Shown here: positions 27,111-36,003 of the stretch, piece by piece
How positions within the stretch are numbered: the stretch's first letter is position 1
How the letters are laid out: the number at the start of each line of letters is the position of its first letter
Assembly (NCBI GenBank): GCA_020637985.1
Contig: JACKJK010000005.1
Location: 1 to 64,000 of the forward strand
Length of the DNA stretch: 64,000 bases
Direction of reading: 5' to 3'
Origin: Rhodobiaceae bacterium
GTDB taxonomy: Bacteria > Pseudomonadota > Alphaproteobacteria > Rhizobiales > Tepidamorphaceae
Notes under the pieces: model-generated
The model's input: only the letters and a program-made list of their open reading frames with translations
Told to the model about the DNA's origin: nothing
Databases searched by the model: none
Program-made: the position numbers and the translations under genes

Positions 27111-30100
27111 TCAATGCACCGGGACGGCTGCGGGCGCGACCTTGAAGCCGCCCAGCAGCGTGGGTGGCAGGATCGTGACCACGGGCCCGCCGTCGGCATC
27201 GGTCCACACCAGCCGCGCCGAGACCTCCGCGTCCGGATGCATGGCCGCCAGAAGCGCCGCGTAGGCGGCGAGCTGGGCGACATAGGCAGGCGGCGTTTCT
27301 TCCGGCGTTGCCGGCGGCGTTCCGCCCGTCTTGTAGTCGGCGATGACGATGTGCCCGTCGCGCACCACCAGCCGGTCGATGCGGCCGGAGATGTCGATGA
27401 TCTCGCCATCGGCGATCCGAACAACGCGGCCCGCGACCGGCACCTCTCCACGGCTGCCGGGACCGAAAAGCTCGCTGGTCGCCGGGGCCTGCAGCAGCGC
27501 CAGCACCGCTTCGACGAGGCCAGCTTCCCCGGTCGATTGCCCGGCATTGCGCGCGACAAGCGCCTCCGCGGCCTTGCGCCTTGCTGTCGCGGGAACGTCC
27601 GGCAGCAGTTCCAGCAGCCTGTGCACCAGCGTGCCGCGGCTGCGCGCCTGTGCACCTCCGGCGCTTCCGCCGCCACGCGTTGCGCCGATCCGGCTGGCGG
27701 CAAGCCGCGCCGGTGCGGGTCTCGCCTGCATCGCCTCGTGCGCCCATGCCGGCAGCGGTTCGGCTTGCGCCGCCGTGGTTCCTGTATCCTCTGCCTGCGG
27801 GGGCTCTCCCGGAGTTGGCGGCCGGTAGACGCGCGGGCCATCGTCCTCGCGCTCCAGCCGCGCGGCAAGACCGGCCTCGACGAGATTGTACCAGCACCCG
27901 GCGTGCCGTGTCTTTTTCGTCTCCGCGCCGCAGATGACGAGCCGGTCCTTGGCCCGCGTCATCGCCACATAGAGCAGCCGGTGGAATTCCTCTTCGCCCG
28001 CGGCGTCGAGCCGCTCCCTGAAGGCTTTGGTCTCCCGTGTCGCAAACCCCGTCGACGGCAACCAGACGACGGCCTCGGGCGGCGAGAAGATGTCGCTGCC
28101 CGGCACGACCAGGACAGAGTCACGCCGGTTGCCCGTTGGCGCGGAACAGGTGTCGGCGATGAAGACGACGGGCGCCTCCAGACCCTTCGCGCCATGCACC
28201 GTCATCACCCGCACCGCGCCGCCGCCCTCGTCGAGGTCGCGCTTGATTTCGCCCCCGGAACGTTCAAGCCAGGCGAGGAATGTCGACACGCTGGCGACGT
28301 TTGATTGCTCGAACGCCATGGCGCGGTCGGCGATCTCGTCGAGCACGTCGTCGGCCTCGTTGCCCATCCGCTCGCGATAGGCCCGCCGCCCTCCGCCGGG
28401 GCCGAGCACATGGGCAAGGAACGTGAACGGCCGTTCCCGCCGCGCCAGCGCGGCCCATGCTGCGTAGCGCTGCGCTGCCGCTTCGATGCGCGGCGCGCCG
28501 CGGTGGCCGGCGAGCGCATCGGCAAGCGAGCCCGGCCGGGCGATGGCGAGTTGCATCAGGTCTTCGTCGTCGAGCCCGAACAGCGGGCTCTTCAGGACGC
28601 AGGCGAGCGCATAGTCGTCGTCCGGCATCAGGCTCGCGCGTATCAGAGCCATCAGGTCGAGCGTGGCGATCGAATCCGTCAACCGCAGCCGGTCAGCGCC
28701 GGCAACCGGTATGCCCTGCGCCTTCAGCGCGCGGATGACCGGCGTCGCCAGCCGCTTGCGCGTGCGCAACAGCACCAGGAAATCGCCGGCCTGCGCCGGC
28801 TGGCGCGTCGAGGGCAGGATCTCGCCGCTGTCGATACTCGTGCGGATGGCGTGCGCGATCCGTTCCGACAACACCGTCTCCGCCGCCTTGCTGCGTGGCG
28901 CATCGAGCGGCGCGTCCCAGGGGTCGTTGCCGTCCTCATCCGGCGGCGCCACCGTGTCCCAGACCTCGACCCGACCGGCGGCCTGCGCGCGCGCCGCCCG
29001 GTGCGAGACCGGGTCGCCGTCGAAGACAAGGCCGCGCCGCGCGCTCTCGCCGGCGAAGACGTCGTCGACCGCTTCCAGTACCGCCGGCGCGGTGCGGAAC
29101 GACAGGTACAGGTTGACCGGCGAGAACGCATAGTCTTCGCCGGCCTGCTTGGCGAAATGGTGTCGCATGGCAACGAAACCGGCCGGGTCGGCGCCCTGGA
29201 ACGAGTAGATCGACTGCTTGGGGTCGCCGACGGCGAACACCGTGCGCCCTGCTTTCCGAGCCCCGGCGCCGGCGAAGAACTCTTCCGTCAGCGCCCGGAC
29301 CACGCGCCACTGGTCGGGACTGGTGTCCTGCGCCTCGTCGACGAGGATGTGATCGATGCCGGGATCGAGCTTGTAGAGCACCCACGCGGCGTTGCTGCCG
29401 TGTTCCAGTAGCTCGACGGTGCCGGCGATCAGGTCGGCATAGTCGAGCATGCCGCGCTCCGCCTTGAAGTGGCTGTAGCGCGCGATGACCGCGTCCGCCG
29501 CGTGCGCGAGGTCGACGTTGGCGTCGAGCAGCAGTGCGGCCCGGTAGCTGTCCAGCAGTGCGAGGAAACGATCGCGCTCGGCTTCGATGCGAAGGTCCAG
29601 CCCGGGTTCCGCTTTCTTGGCATCCGCATTCAGCAGACGCCCGCGCGGCCGCTTCTTGCCCTTGTCCCAGAATATCGGGACCAGCGCCTCCAAGGCATCG
29701 GCTGCATTGCCGGCGCCAGCCGCCAGCCGGAGCTGCCGTGTTGTGACATTCGTGCTTGCGCCGGGATATTCCTCCAATGCCGCTGCGATCGACGCCCACT
29801 CGCTGCGTGGCAGGTTGGGACCGTCGAGGATGTCGCCGGCGATCGCCTCGGCGCGCCGCATTTCGTCGATGCCGAGCGACTGCGCGACGTGCCGGCGCAC
29901 CGCGCCGGGGCTGATGCGCCCGGCGTTGCCGGTCCATTCGCCGAGATAGTGGCGCTTGTCGGTCATCGCCGCGAGGATGGCGGCGAAGTCGCGCGGGTTG
30001 AGCAGCAGGCCGAGACGGCCCAGCGCCTCGCCCAGTTCCTCGCTTTCAGGGTTGGCGAGCATGTCCTCGCGCGCCCGCGTCTTCAGCGCGTTCGCCATGT

Positions 30101-30569
30101 CGTCGTCGAGCACGCGAAAGCCGCTCGCCACGTGGGCCTCGAAGGCAAAGCGCTGCAGCACGCTTTCGCAGAAGGCGTGGATGGTCTGGATCTTCAGCCG
30201 CCCCGGCGTCTCGATGGCGCGCGCGAACAGCCGCCGCGCCCGCACGCGTTCCGCCGCATCGGCGCTGCGCCCGAGCAGGTCGGATAGCGCCTTGTCGAGG
30301 TCTGCATCGTTGGCCCGAGCCCAAACCGCGAGTTCCTCGAACACGCGTGTTGCCATCTGCGCGGCAGCCGCCTTGGTGAAGGTCAGGCAGAGCACCGCGG
30401 CGGGATCGGCGCCGGCGAGCAGCAGCCGCAGCACCCGCCGAGACAGCACGTAGGTCTTGCCGGAGCCGGCGTTCGCCGTCACCCAGGCAGACGCATCCGG
30501 GTCCGTCGCGCGCCGCTGTCGGTCGCGGGTCTCGGCGTCGACGAGCAGATCCTTGCGTTGCCCGCTCAT
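27111..30569 (-). CDS. addA: Double-strand break repair helicase-nuclease AddA
   Basis: AddA is the UvrD-like helicase and RecB-type nuclease subunit of the AddAB complex, which resects double-strand ends for RecA loading. The 1152-residue protein has Walker A TANAGSGKTYVLSRR (about 31-45), LCLTFTKAAAAQMATRV, helicase motif II in HILVDEAQDTSPDQW, VFAVGDPKQSIYSFQGAD, and a late motif RVMTVHGAKGLEAPVVF. The C-terminal nuclease domain shows ISGRIDRLVV and IVIADYKTGG with catalytic Asp/Lys. ATG at 30569 overlaps the addB stop (ATGA). The frame continues far upstream through addB, but no coding similarity is seen there. Confidence 0.95.
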   Translation of the reverse strand: MSGQRKDLLVDAETRDRQRRATDPDASAWVTANAGSGKTYVLSRRVLRLLLAGADPAAVLCLTFTKAAAAQMATRVFEELAVWARANDADLDKALSDLLGRSADAAERVRARRLFARAIETPGRLKIQTIHAFCESVLQRFAFEAHVASGFRVLDDDMANALKTRAREDMLANPESEELGEALGRLGLLLNPRDFAAILAAMTDKRHYLGEWTGNAGRISPGAVRRHVAQSLGIDEMRRAEAIAGDILDGPNLPRSEWASIAAALEEYPGASTNVTTRQLRLAAGAGNAADALEALVPIFWDKGKKRPRGRLLNADAKKAEPGLDLRIEAERDRFLALLDSYRAALLLDANVDLAHAADAVIARYSHFKAERGMLDYADLIAGTVELLEHGSNAAWVLYKLDPGIDHILVDEAQDTSPDQWRVVRALTEEFFAGAGARKAGRTVFAVGDPKQSIYSFQGADPAGFVAMRHHFAKQAGEDYAFSPVNLYLSFRTAPAVLEAVDDVFAGESARRGLVFDGDPVSHRAARAQAAGRVEVWDTVAPPDEDGNDPWDAPLDAPRSKAAETVLSERIAHAIRTSIDSGEILPSTRQPAQAGDFLVLLRTRKRLATPVIRALKAQGIPVAGADRLRLTDSIATLDLMALIRASLMPDDDYALACVLKSPLFGLDDEDLMQLAIARPGSLADALAGHRGAPRIEAAAQRYAAWAALARRERPFTFLAHVLGPGGGRRAYRERMGNEADDVLDEIADRAMAFEQSNVASVSTFLAWLERSGGEIKRDLDEGGGAVRVMTVHGAKGLEAPVVFIADTCSAPTGNRRDSVLVVPGSDIFSPPEAVVWLPSTGFATRETKAFRERLDAAGEEEFHRLLYVAMTRAKDRLVICGAETKKTRHAGCWYNLVEAGLAARLEREDDGPRVYRPPTPGEPPQAEDTGTTAAQAEPLPAWAHEAMQARPAPARLAASRIGATRGGGSAGGAQARSRGTLVHRLLELLPDVPATARRKAAEALVARNAGQSTGEAGLVEAVLALLQAPATSELFGPGSRGEVPVAGRVVRIADGEIIDISGRIDRLVVRDGHIVIADYKTGGTPPATPEETPPAYVAQLAAYAALLAAMHPDAEVSARLVWTDADGGPVVTILPPTLLGGFKVAPAAVPVH

Positions 30570-33500
30570 AGCTCCTCGCTCCCGCCGTCGGCCGTGCTCC
30601 ATTCGCGAAAGCGCGACAGGTGATCGAAGGACTCGTCGTCGCGCAGCATCTTCGCCGCGATGCGTGGCCGGTAGGGCATGGCCGGATCGTCGAGCTTCGC
30701 GATGATGTTTCGGAACCGGTCCAGTCCGGCACGCGCTAGCTCGTCGGCGCTGTCGCCATCCTTTGACGGCGCGATCATCCTCCGTTCGCCCGCCGGCGTT
30801 CCACCGGACAGCCGCAGGTACATCAATTCGCCGGGTGTGGCGGCGACGACGGTGTCGAAACCGCCATCGGCCGCGATCGCGGCTTCCAGCGTCAGTTGCA
30901 GCGCGAGGCCCGCCTTGACCTGGTTCAGCGTCGGCGGTTCGCCGGTCTTGTAGTCCATGACCGCAAGCTGACCGTTTCCGAGGATGTCGATGCGGTCGGC
31001 GCGCGCCGTGAGCACGAAGTCGCCGCCGGGCGCGGCGAGGCTCATGCGGCCCTCGACCTCGGTCGCCGCCGTGTGCCGCCCGTCCCGACGCAGGTCGCTT
31101 TCGAATTCGGCGAACCATTGCGCGATGCGCTTCAGCCGCGGCCGCCACAAGGCGCGCGTGTGCCCGGCGATGCCTTGTTCCTGCATCACGGCCTCGAAGT
31201 GCCGCTCAAGCCGCGCAGCGGCATCGGCGCCCGATGTGACTTCTCCGGTGCGTACGAACCGCGCCAGCGCCTCGTGCACCAGCGTGCCGCGCAGCGCAGC
31301 GTCCGCGTTCTCTTCCAGCGGCGCCAGCGGATCGAGGCTCAGAACCTTGGACGCGTAGATCGCGTAGGGGTCGCGGGCGAGGCGCTCGGCCTGCGTGACG
31401 CTCAGCCGGCGCGGCCGGTCGGCGAGCTTCGGGCAGGGGCGTGGCTCCTGCAACGGCGCGAAATCGCCAGCGTTGTCGAGGGCGCGCGCCCAGCCAAGGT
31501 AGCGCGCGCCGCGCTGCGCCATCGCCGCGAACGCGTCCTTGTCCGCCACGGCCTCCAGCCGCTGCAGCCAGCGCGAGGCGACCGTCGGCGCGTTGTCGGC
31601 CCGCAGCGAGCGCGTCATCACCACGTCGGCCGCCGCGAGGTGCTGCGCGACGTCGTGGGCGGCAAGCCCGATGCGCCGTTCCGGCAGGTCGAGGCCGACC
31701 TGCCGGCACATGGTGCGGCTCAACCATGGATCGGTGCGTGCGTCAGCCGGCCACGCGCCCTCGTTGAGGCCGCCGAGCACGACGCGTCCGAACTGCTGCA
31801 GGCGCGCCTCCAGCGGCCCCAGGATCGCGATGCGCTGGTCGCGCCGCGCGGCGCGCACGGGCACCGCGTCCATCAGGCTCGCGACGAAGGCGGGGCAGGC
31901 GTCGAGCGGCAGCCGCATGCCGGTGTCGAAGCTGTCCCTCAGCCCGTCGAGGAAGGCGGCGAGCATGGCGCCATCGTCGCCGGCGTGGAGGAACGGCTCG
32001 CCCTCGGCGTCCTGCCCCCCCGACAACATCATCGCAGCGTCGCGCAGCCGCGCGGTCACGTCGAGGAACAGCGGTGGCTCCCGCCCGCCGGCAAGATCGA
32101 GCAGCGGTGAAAGCGCGGATTCGAGATGCTCGATCAATGCCGCTGCGGAGTCGCCGGCATTTCCCCGCAGCCGCTCGGCCACCGCGTTGCGCAGGCGCGA
32201 CGCGCCCAAGCGGGCATCCAGCGCTTGTTTCAGCCCGGCCAGGCCCGGTTGCGGTCGCGGGCCGCGCAGCACGATCGCTTCCAGCGCGTCGATGGCGGCG
32301 TGCGCTTCGAGGCCCTCGGGGCCGCGCAACAGCGGGTGGCGCAGCAGCGCGGCAAGCGAGACGGGCGCCAGGTTGTCCGCCGCCGCCTCCAGGACGTGAC
32401 GCACGAAGATCCCGGCCCGGCAGGCCGACAGCGGCCGCCCGGCGGAATCGTCGACCGCCAGCCCCCAGCGCGCCAGTTCGCCGGACACGCGCCGCGCAAG
32501 CCCGCGGTCGGGGGTCACCAGAGCCGCATCGGGGCGTCCCGTCTCGATCGCCTCGCGCAGCGCCAAGGCGATCGCGGCTGCCTCCTCGCGCGGGCTCTGC
32601 GCGACGACGAGGCTCAATCCCCCGAGAGCTTCCGCCGCCGATGCCCCGGTACGCGTTTCGTGCCAGCGTTCCGTGGTCTGCGCCGGGCGGAAGATTTCGG
32701 TGACGAGCCGCGCGCGCGCTGGCGGCGTGGATGCGTTCGTCGTTTCGGCGGGCGCAAGGATGCGCACGTCCGCGCGTTCGATCTCGAGCGCGGCGAGCAG
32801 GCGGGCAAGGCCGAACTGCGGATGCGTCTGGCCGCTGCCATCCTCGGCGCGGATCGCCTGCCATGCCTCGTCGTCGATGCCGGTGTCGAGCCCCGGCAGC
32901 ACGATCCAGCCGCGCGGCAGCCGCGCGACCACTCCCATCAACGCCGCCGTGGCCGGCACGGAACCGGTCGACCCGGCGATGATGAAGGGATGCTGCGGCG
33001 GTGACGCCTTGAGCCTTTCGACTTCCGCCAGGATCATCGCCGTGCGCCGCGCGATCGGGTCGCTCAGTTCCATCCCGGCAAGGTGCGCCGGCCAGGCCTC
33101 GACAACGATCTGCAGGAACTGGAACGCGATTTCCCAGTACGCCGCGTGGTCTTCTGGCACCAGCCCGGCGAGGCGCTGCGGCGCGACACCCTCGGTCTGC
33201 AGCGAATCGAGCAGGCGGGCGAGATCGCGCGCCAATGCGCTGGCATCCGCCGCGCCGACCGGGATCAGCAGGCCGTCCGAGCGGCCGGGATAGTTGAGCG
33301 CGCGCGCCTTCTGCTGGCCGAACGCGTAGACGAGACGCGTCAGCGCAAGGTGCCGCTCAAGAGCACTGACCGCGGGCGGCAGGCTATCGCTGCCGTCTTC
33401 CGCGAAATCCTCCGCCGCGTCGTCGCTTGCCTGCGCCGCGACGAGGGCGAGGTCCTCGTCGACGTCGCCGATCGCGGCGATGCGCGGCAGGATCACGGCG

Positions 33501-33718
33501 CCGCCGCTGCGCGCGACCAGCAATTCGCTCAGCCTGCGCGCCGCGCGCCGGTTGGGCAGCAGCACGGTGGCCTCTCCGAGCGCCATGGGGTCGGCACGCC
33601 GCACCGGCGGTCCGCCGAGCAGCGTGCCGTCGCACAGTCGCTGCGCCAGGCAGTCGAGGAAGGCGGCTCCCGGCGGGATCGAGACGACGTTGGCCGTGGT
33701 GTCCCGGGGGGGCGTCAT
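30566..33718 (-). CDS. addB: Double-strand break repair protein AddB
   Basis: The 1050-residue partner of AddA: an inactivated helicase-like protein with a C-terminal RecB-family nuclease (TARADRIDILGNGQLAVMDYKTGEPP in parts). The N-terminus has ATVLLPNRRAARRLSELLVAR, in place of a clear P-loop, as is usual for alphaproteobacterial AddB. PFIIAGSTGSVPATAALM and VVLGGLNEGAWPADARTDPWLSR fit the family. It starts 2 bp after the stop of the nucleotidyltransferase gene and overlaps addA by 4 bp. Confidence 0.93.
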   Translation of the reverse strand: MTPPRDTTANVVSIPPGAAFLDCLAQRLCDGTLLGGPPVRRADPMALGEATVLLPNRRAARRLSELLVARSGGAVILPRIAAIGDVDEDLALVAAQASDDAAEDFAEDGSDSLPPAVSALERHLALTRLVYAFGQQKARALNYPGRSDGLLIPVGAADASALARDLARLLDSLQTEGVAPQRLAGLVPEDHAAYWEIAFQFLQIVVEAWPAHLAGMELSDPIARRTAMILAEVERLKASPPQHPFIIAGSTGSVPATAALMGVVARLPRGWIVLPGLDTGIDDEAWQAIRAEDGSGQTHPQFGLARLLAALEIERADVRILAPAETTNASTPPARARLVTEIFRPAQTTERWHETRTGASAAEALGGLSLVVAQSPREEAAAIALALREAIETGRPDAALVTPDRGLARRVSGELARWGLAVDDSAGRPLSACRAGIFVRHVLEAAADNLAPVSLAALLRHPLLRGPEGLEAHAAIDALEAIVLRGPRPQPGLAGLKQALDARLGASRLRNAVAERLRGNAGDSAAALIEHLESALSPLLDLAGGREPPLFLDVTARLRDAAMMLSGGQDAEGEPFLHAGDDGAMLAAFLDGLRDSFDTGMRLPLDACPAFVASLMDAVPVRAARRDQRIAILGPLEARLQQFGRVVLGGLNEGAWPADARTDPWLSRTMCRQVGLDLPERRIGLAAHDVAQHLAAADVVMTRSLRADNAPTVASRWLQRLEAVADKDAFAAMAQRGARYLGWARALDNAGDFAPLQEPRPCPKLADRPRRLSVTQAERLARDPYAIYASKVLSLDPLAPLEENADAALRGTLVHEALARFVRTGEVTSGADAAARLERHFEAVMQEQGIAGHTRALWRPRLKRIAQWFAEFESDLRRDGRHTAATEVEGRMSLAAPGGDFVLTARADRIDILGNGQLAVMDYKTGEPPTLNQVKAGLALQLTLEAAIAADGGFDTVVAATPGELMYLRLSGGTPAGERRMIAPSKDGDSADELARAGLDRFRNIIAKLDDPAMPYRPRIAAKMLRDDESFDHLSRFREWSTADGGSEEL

Positions 33719-33720
33719 CG

Positions 33721-34449
33721 TCAGGCGGTCGAATCGGCGATCGCGGTCTCCGCCTCGCCGATCGCCTGCGGGGTGCCGACGTGCATCCAGCGCCCGTCGA
33801 GGCGCAGCCCGAACAGCCGCTCGCGTTCGATGGCCGCGTCGAAAAGAACATTGAGCGAGAAGGTGCCTTCGGGTGTTCCGGCGAACAGCGCTGGCGCCAT
33901 GATCGCGACGCCCATGTAGGCGAATGCGGCCACCTCGCCGGCAGGCCTGCGCGACAGGTGTCCCTCCGCATCCATCAGGAAGTCGCCGCGCCCGTCATAG
34001 CCGGTCGCGGTCGCCGTGCTGGCGAGCGCCAGCAGCACGTCCATCTTCTTCCCGTCCCAGGCCTCGGCCATGCGCGACAGCATGGGTCGTGCCCCGTCGA
34101 TCCAGAAGGAGTCCGAGTTGAGGACGAAGAATGGCCCGTCTCCGAGCAGCGGCAGCGCGCGGCGCACGCCACCGCCGGTCTCCAGCAGCAACCCGCGCTC
34201 GTCGGAAATCCGGATCTCCGGCTCGCGGCGCGCGGCAAGGTGGGCTTCCAGCTTGTCGGCGAGATGGTGTACGTTGACGACCGCCTGCATGACGCCGGCC
34301 TGTGCTGCCTTGTCGAGCACGTGGTCGATCAGTGCGCGGCCGTCCACCTCGACCAGCGGCTTGGGTAGCGTGTCGGTCAGCGGGCGCATCCGTTTGCCAA
34401 GGCCGGCGGCCAGCACCATCGCGCGGTCGATTCCGTTCGTCTCGCTCAT
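33721..34449 (-). CDS. Sugar-1-phosphate nucleotidyltransferase, MurU-like
   Basis: A 242-residue single-domain nucleotidyltransferase. It shows the nucleotide-binding signature MVLAAGLGKRMRPLTDTLPKPLVEV, then GGGVRRALPLLG, FFVLNSDSFW (metal-binding Asp) and RWMHVGTPQAIGEAE. The size and the neighbouring AmgK-like kinase match MurU, which makes UDP-MurNAc from MurNAc-1-phosphate in the peptidoglycan recycling route of Pseudomonas; alphaproteobacterial homologues are often annotated as mannose-1-phosphate guanylyltransferase, so the sugar is not certain. ATG at 34449 overlaps the upstream gene's stop (ATGA). Confidence 0.87.
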   Translation of the reverse strand: MSETNGIDRAMVLAAGLGKRMRPLTDTLPKPLVEVDGRALIDHVLDKAAQAGVMQAVVNVHHLADKLEAHLAARREPEIRISDERGLLLETGGGVRRALPLLGDGPFFVLNSDSFWIDGARPMLSRMAEAWDGKKMDVLLALASTATATGYDGRGDFLMDAEGHLSRRPAGEVAAFAYMGVAIMAPALFAGTPEGTFSLNVLFDAAIERERLFGLRLDGRWMHVGTPQAIGEAETAIADSTA

Positions 34450-35987
34450 GCGTCCTTCGCGTCCTTGCCGCCGATGGCCTCCGGCAGGTGGCGTTCGTAC
34501 CATGCGCGCACCGGCCCCAGTGCCGGATGGGCGAGACAGCGCGCCAGATAGCCGCGCACGCGCGGTATGTGGCGCAGGTAGCCCGCCTTGCCGTCGCGCC
34601 GCGCCAGCCGCGCGAAGATGCCGAGGATCTTCGAGTTGCGCTGCGCGCCCATCACCGCGTAGTCGGCGTGGAAGGTGTGCTCGTCAAATCCGCCTGGTGC
34701 GGTCCTCTCGCCGAGATAGGCGGACAGAATCTTCCGTTCAAGGCTTTCCGGCACGTCGACGCGCGCATCCTGTCCCAGCGAGGCGACATCGTAGGCCGCA
34801 GGACCCCACAGCGCGTCCTGGAAGTCGATGACACCGATGCGGTCATGCGGGCCGACCGCGGGGGAGGGCGGCTCGCACCAGATGATGTTGGGCGAATGGT
34901 AGTCGCGCAGCACCCAGGTCGGCGCGCGTTCCAGTGTCCCGCTCGCCGCCAGCACGCTGTTCCACGCCGCGCGGAAGTCGCCGCGCGCCGCCTCGCCGCA
35001 GGCGCTGCCGCGCAAGTGCGGCACGAACCATTCCAGCAGCAGCGCGGCCTCCGCGTCGAAGACGCCACGGTCGAAGGGCGGGATGGTACGCGTGACCAGA
35101 CCGGCAAAGGTCACCGTCTGGTCGAGATGCTGCCCGTGCAGGTGCGCCAGCAGCCGCGCGGCGTCCAGGTAGCGCTCCGCGATCGGCGCTGGCGGTATCT
35201 CGTCGCCGACGATCTTGCCGGCGCCGAGGTCGTCGAGCACCAGCAGGCCGGCATCGAGATCGTGCGCGCGGATCGCCGGGGCATGCACGCCGGCTGCGCG
35301 CAACGCCTGCGCCATGGCCGCGAAGGGGTGCACGGATTCGGCAAGATGCGCGATCGCGCTGTAGCTCGGCGCACCGGTCAGGCCAGGGTCCGGGCGCGCC
35401 GGGGCGTCCATCAGGATGAGGCTGTTCTTGCCGCAGGCGAGCCGCTCGTAGCGCCGCGCCGAGGCGTCGCCCTGCAGGTGCAGCCGGGCGCAGCCGGTAA
35501 GTCCGCTGCGGTCGAGAAAATCGGCCACCGTCGCGATGCGACCCAGCCGATCCGCCCACGCGCCGTTGGCGGCCAGCCGCGCGACCCGCCCCGCGCCGGC
35601 TTGCTCCAGGTCCAGCCGCAGGATGTCGCCGGGCAGCAGGCCGCCGGCATTCTGCGGCCACTCGACGAGCGCGATGGAATCCGCCAGCGCCTCCTCGATC
35701 CCCAGTTCGTCGAGATCGCGCGGGTCTGCCAGCCTGTAGAGGTCGCAATGCACGACGCGCACGCGCGTCTCGTCGTAGGTCTGCACCAGCGTGAAGGTCG
35801 GGCTCGGCACCTCGACGTCGTCGCGGCCGGCGAGCGCGCGAATGAAGGCGCGTGCGAATGTCGTCTTGCCGGCGCCCAGGTCGCCGCCCAGCGCAATCGT
35901 GTCTCCGGCGCGTGCAAACAGCGAGACCTCGCGCGCCAGCGCTTGCGTTGCCGCGGCATCGGGAAGCGTCCGCACGATTTCGGTCAT
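34446..35987 (-). CDS. Fusion of TsaE (t6A synthesis ATPase) and AmgK-like sugar kinase
   Basis: A 513-residue two-domain protein. Residues 1 to about 155 are TsaE: P-loop LGGDLGAGKTTFARAF (33-48), PSPTFTLVQTY and VVHCDLYRL, with ALVEWPQ before the end. TsaE powers the TsaBD complex that makes t6A37 in ANN-decoding tRNAs. The rest (about 170-505) is an aminoglycoside-phosphotransferase-fold kinase with LVLDDLGAGKIVGDEI, the catalytic-loop equivalent LRDYHSPNIIW and metal-binding IGVIDFQDALWG. That half resembles AmgK (MurNAc/GlcNAc 1-kinase), matching the MurU-like gene it overlaps. ATG at 35987 is 16 bp past the stop of the kinase gene upstream. Such fusions are known in Rhizobiales; which activity is essential is untested here. 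Confidence 0.88.
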   Translation of the reverse strand: MTEIVRTLPDAAATQALAREVSLFARAGDTIALGGDLGAGKTTFARAFIRALAGRDDVEVPSPTFTLVQTYDETRVRVVHCDLYRLADPRDLDELGIEEALADSIALVEWPQNAGGLLPGDILRLDLEQAGAGRVARLAANGAWADRLGRIATVADFLDRSGLTGCARLHLQGDASARRYERLACGKNSLILMDAPARPDPGLTGAPSYSAIAHLAESVHPFAAMAQALRAAGVHAPAIRAHDLDAGLLVLDDLGAGKIVGDEIPPAPIAERYLDAARLLAHLHGQHLDQTVTFAGLVTRTIPPFDRGVFDAEAALLLEWFVPHLRGSACGEAARGDFRAAWNSVLAASGTLERAPTWVLRDYHSPNIIWCEPPSPAVGPHDRIGVIDFQDALWGPAAYDVASLGQDARVDVPESLERKILSAYLGERTAPGGFDEHTFHADYAVMGAQRNSKILGIFARLARRDGKAGYLRHIPRVRGYLARCLAHPALGPVRAWYERHLPEAIGGKDAKDA

Positions 35988-36003
35988 GCCCTGCGCGACC
36001 TCG

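Noticed and set aside
30570..31148. Extension of addA upstream to 31148
   Set aside because: The extra codons lie inside addB in another frame and show no similarity; the ATG overlapping the addB stop gives the normal AddA N-terminus.
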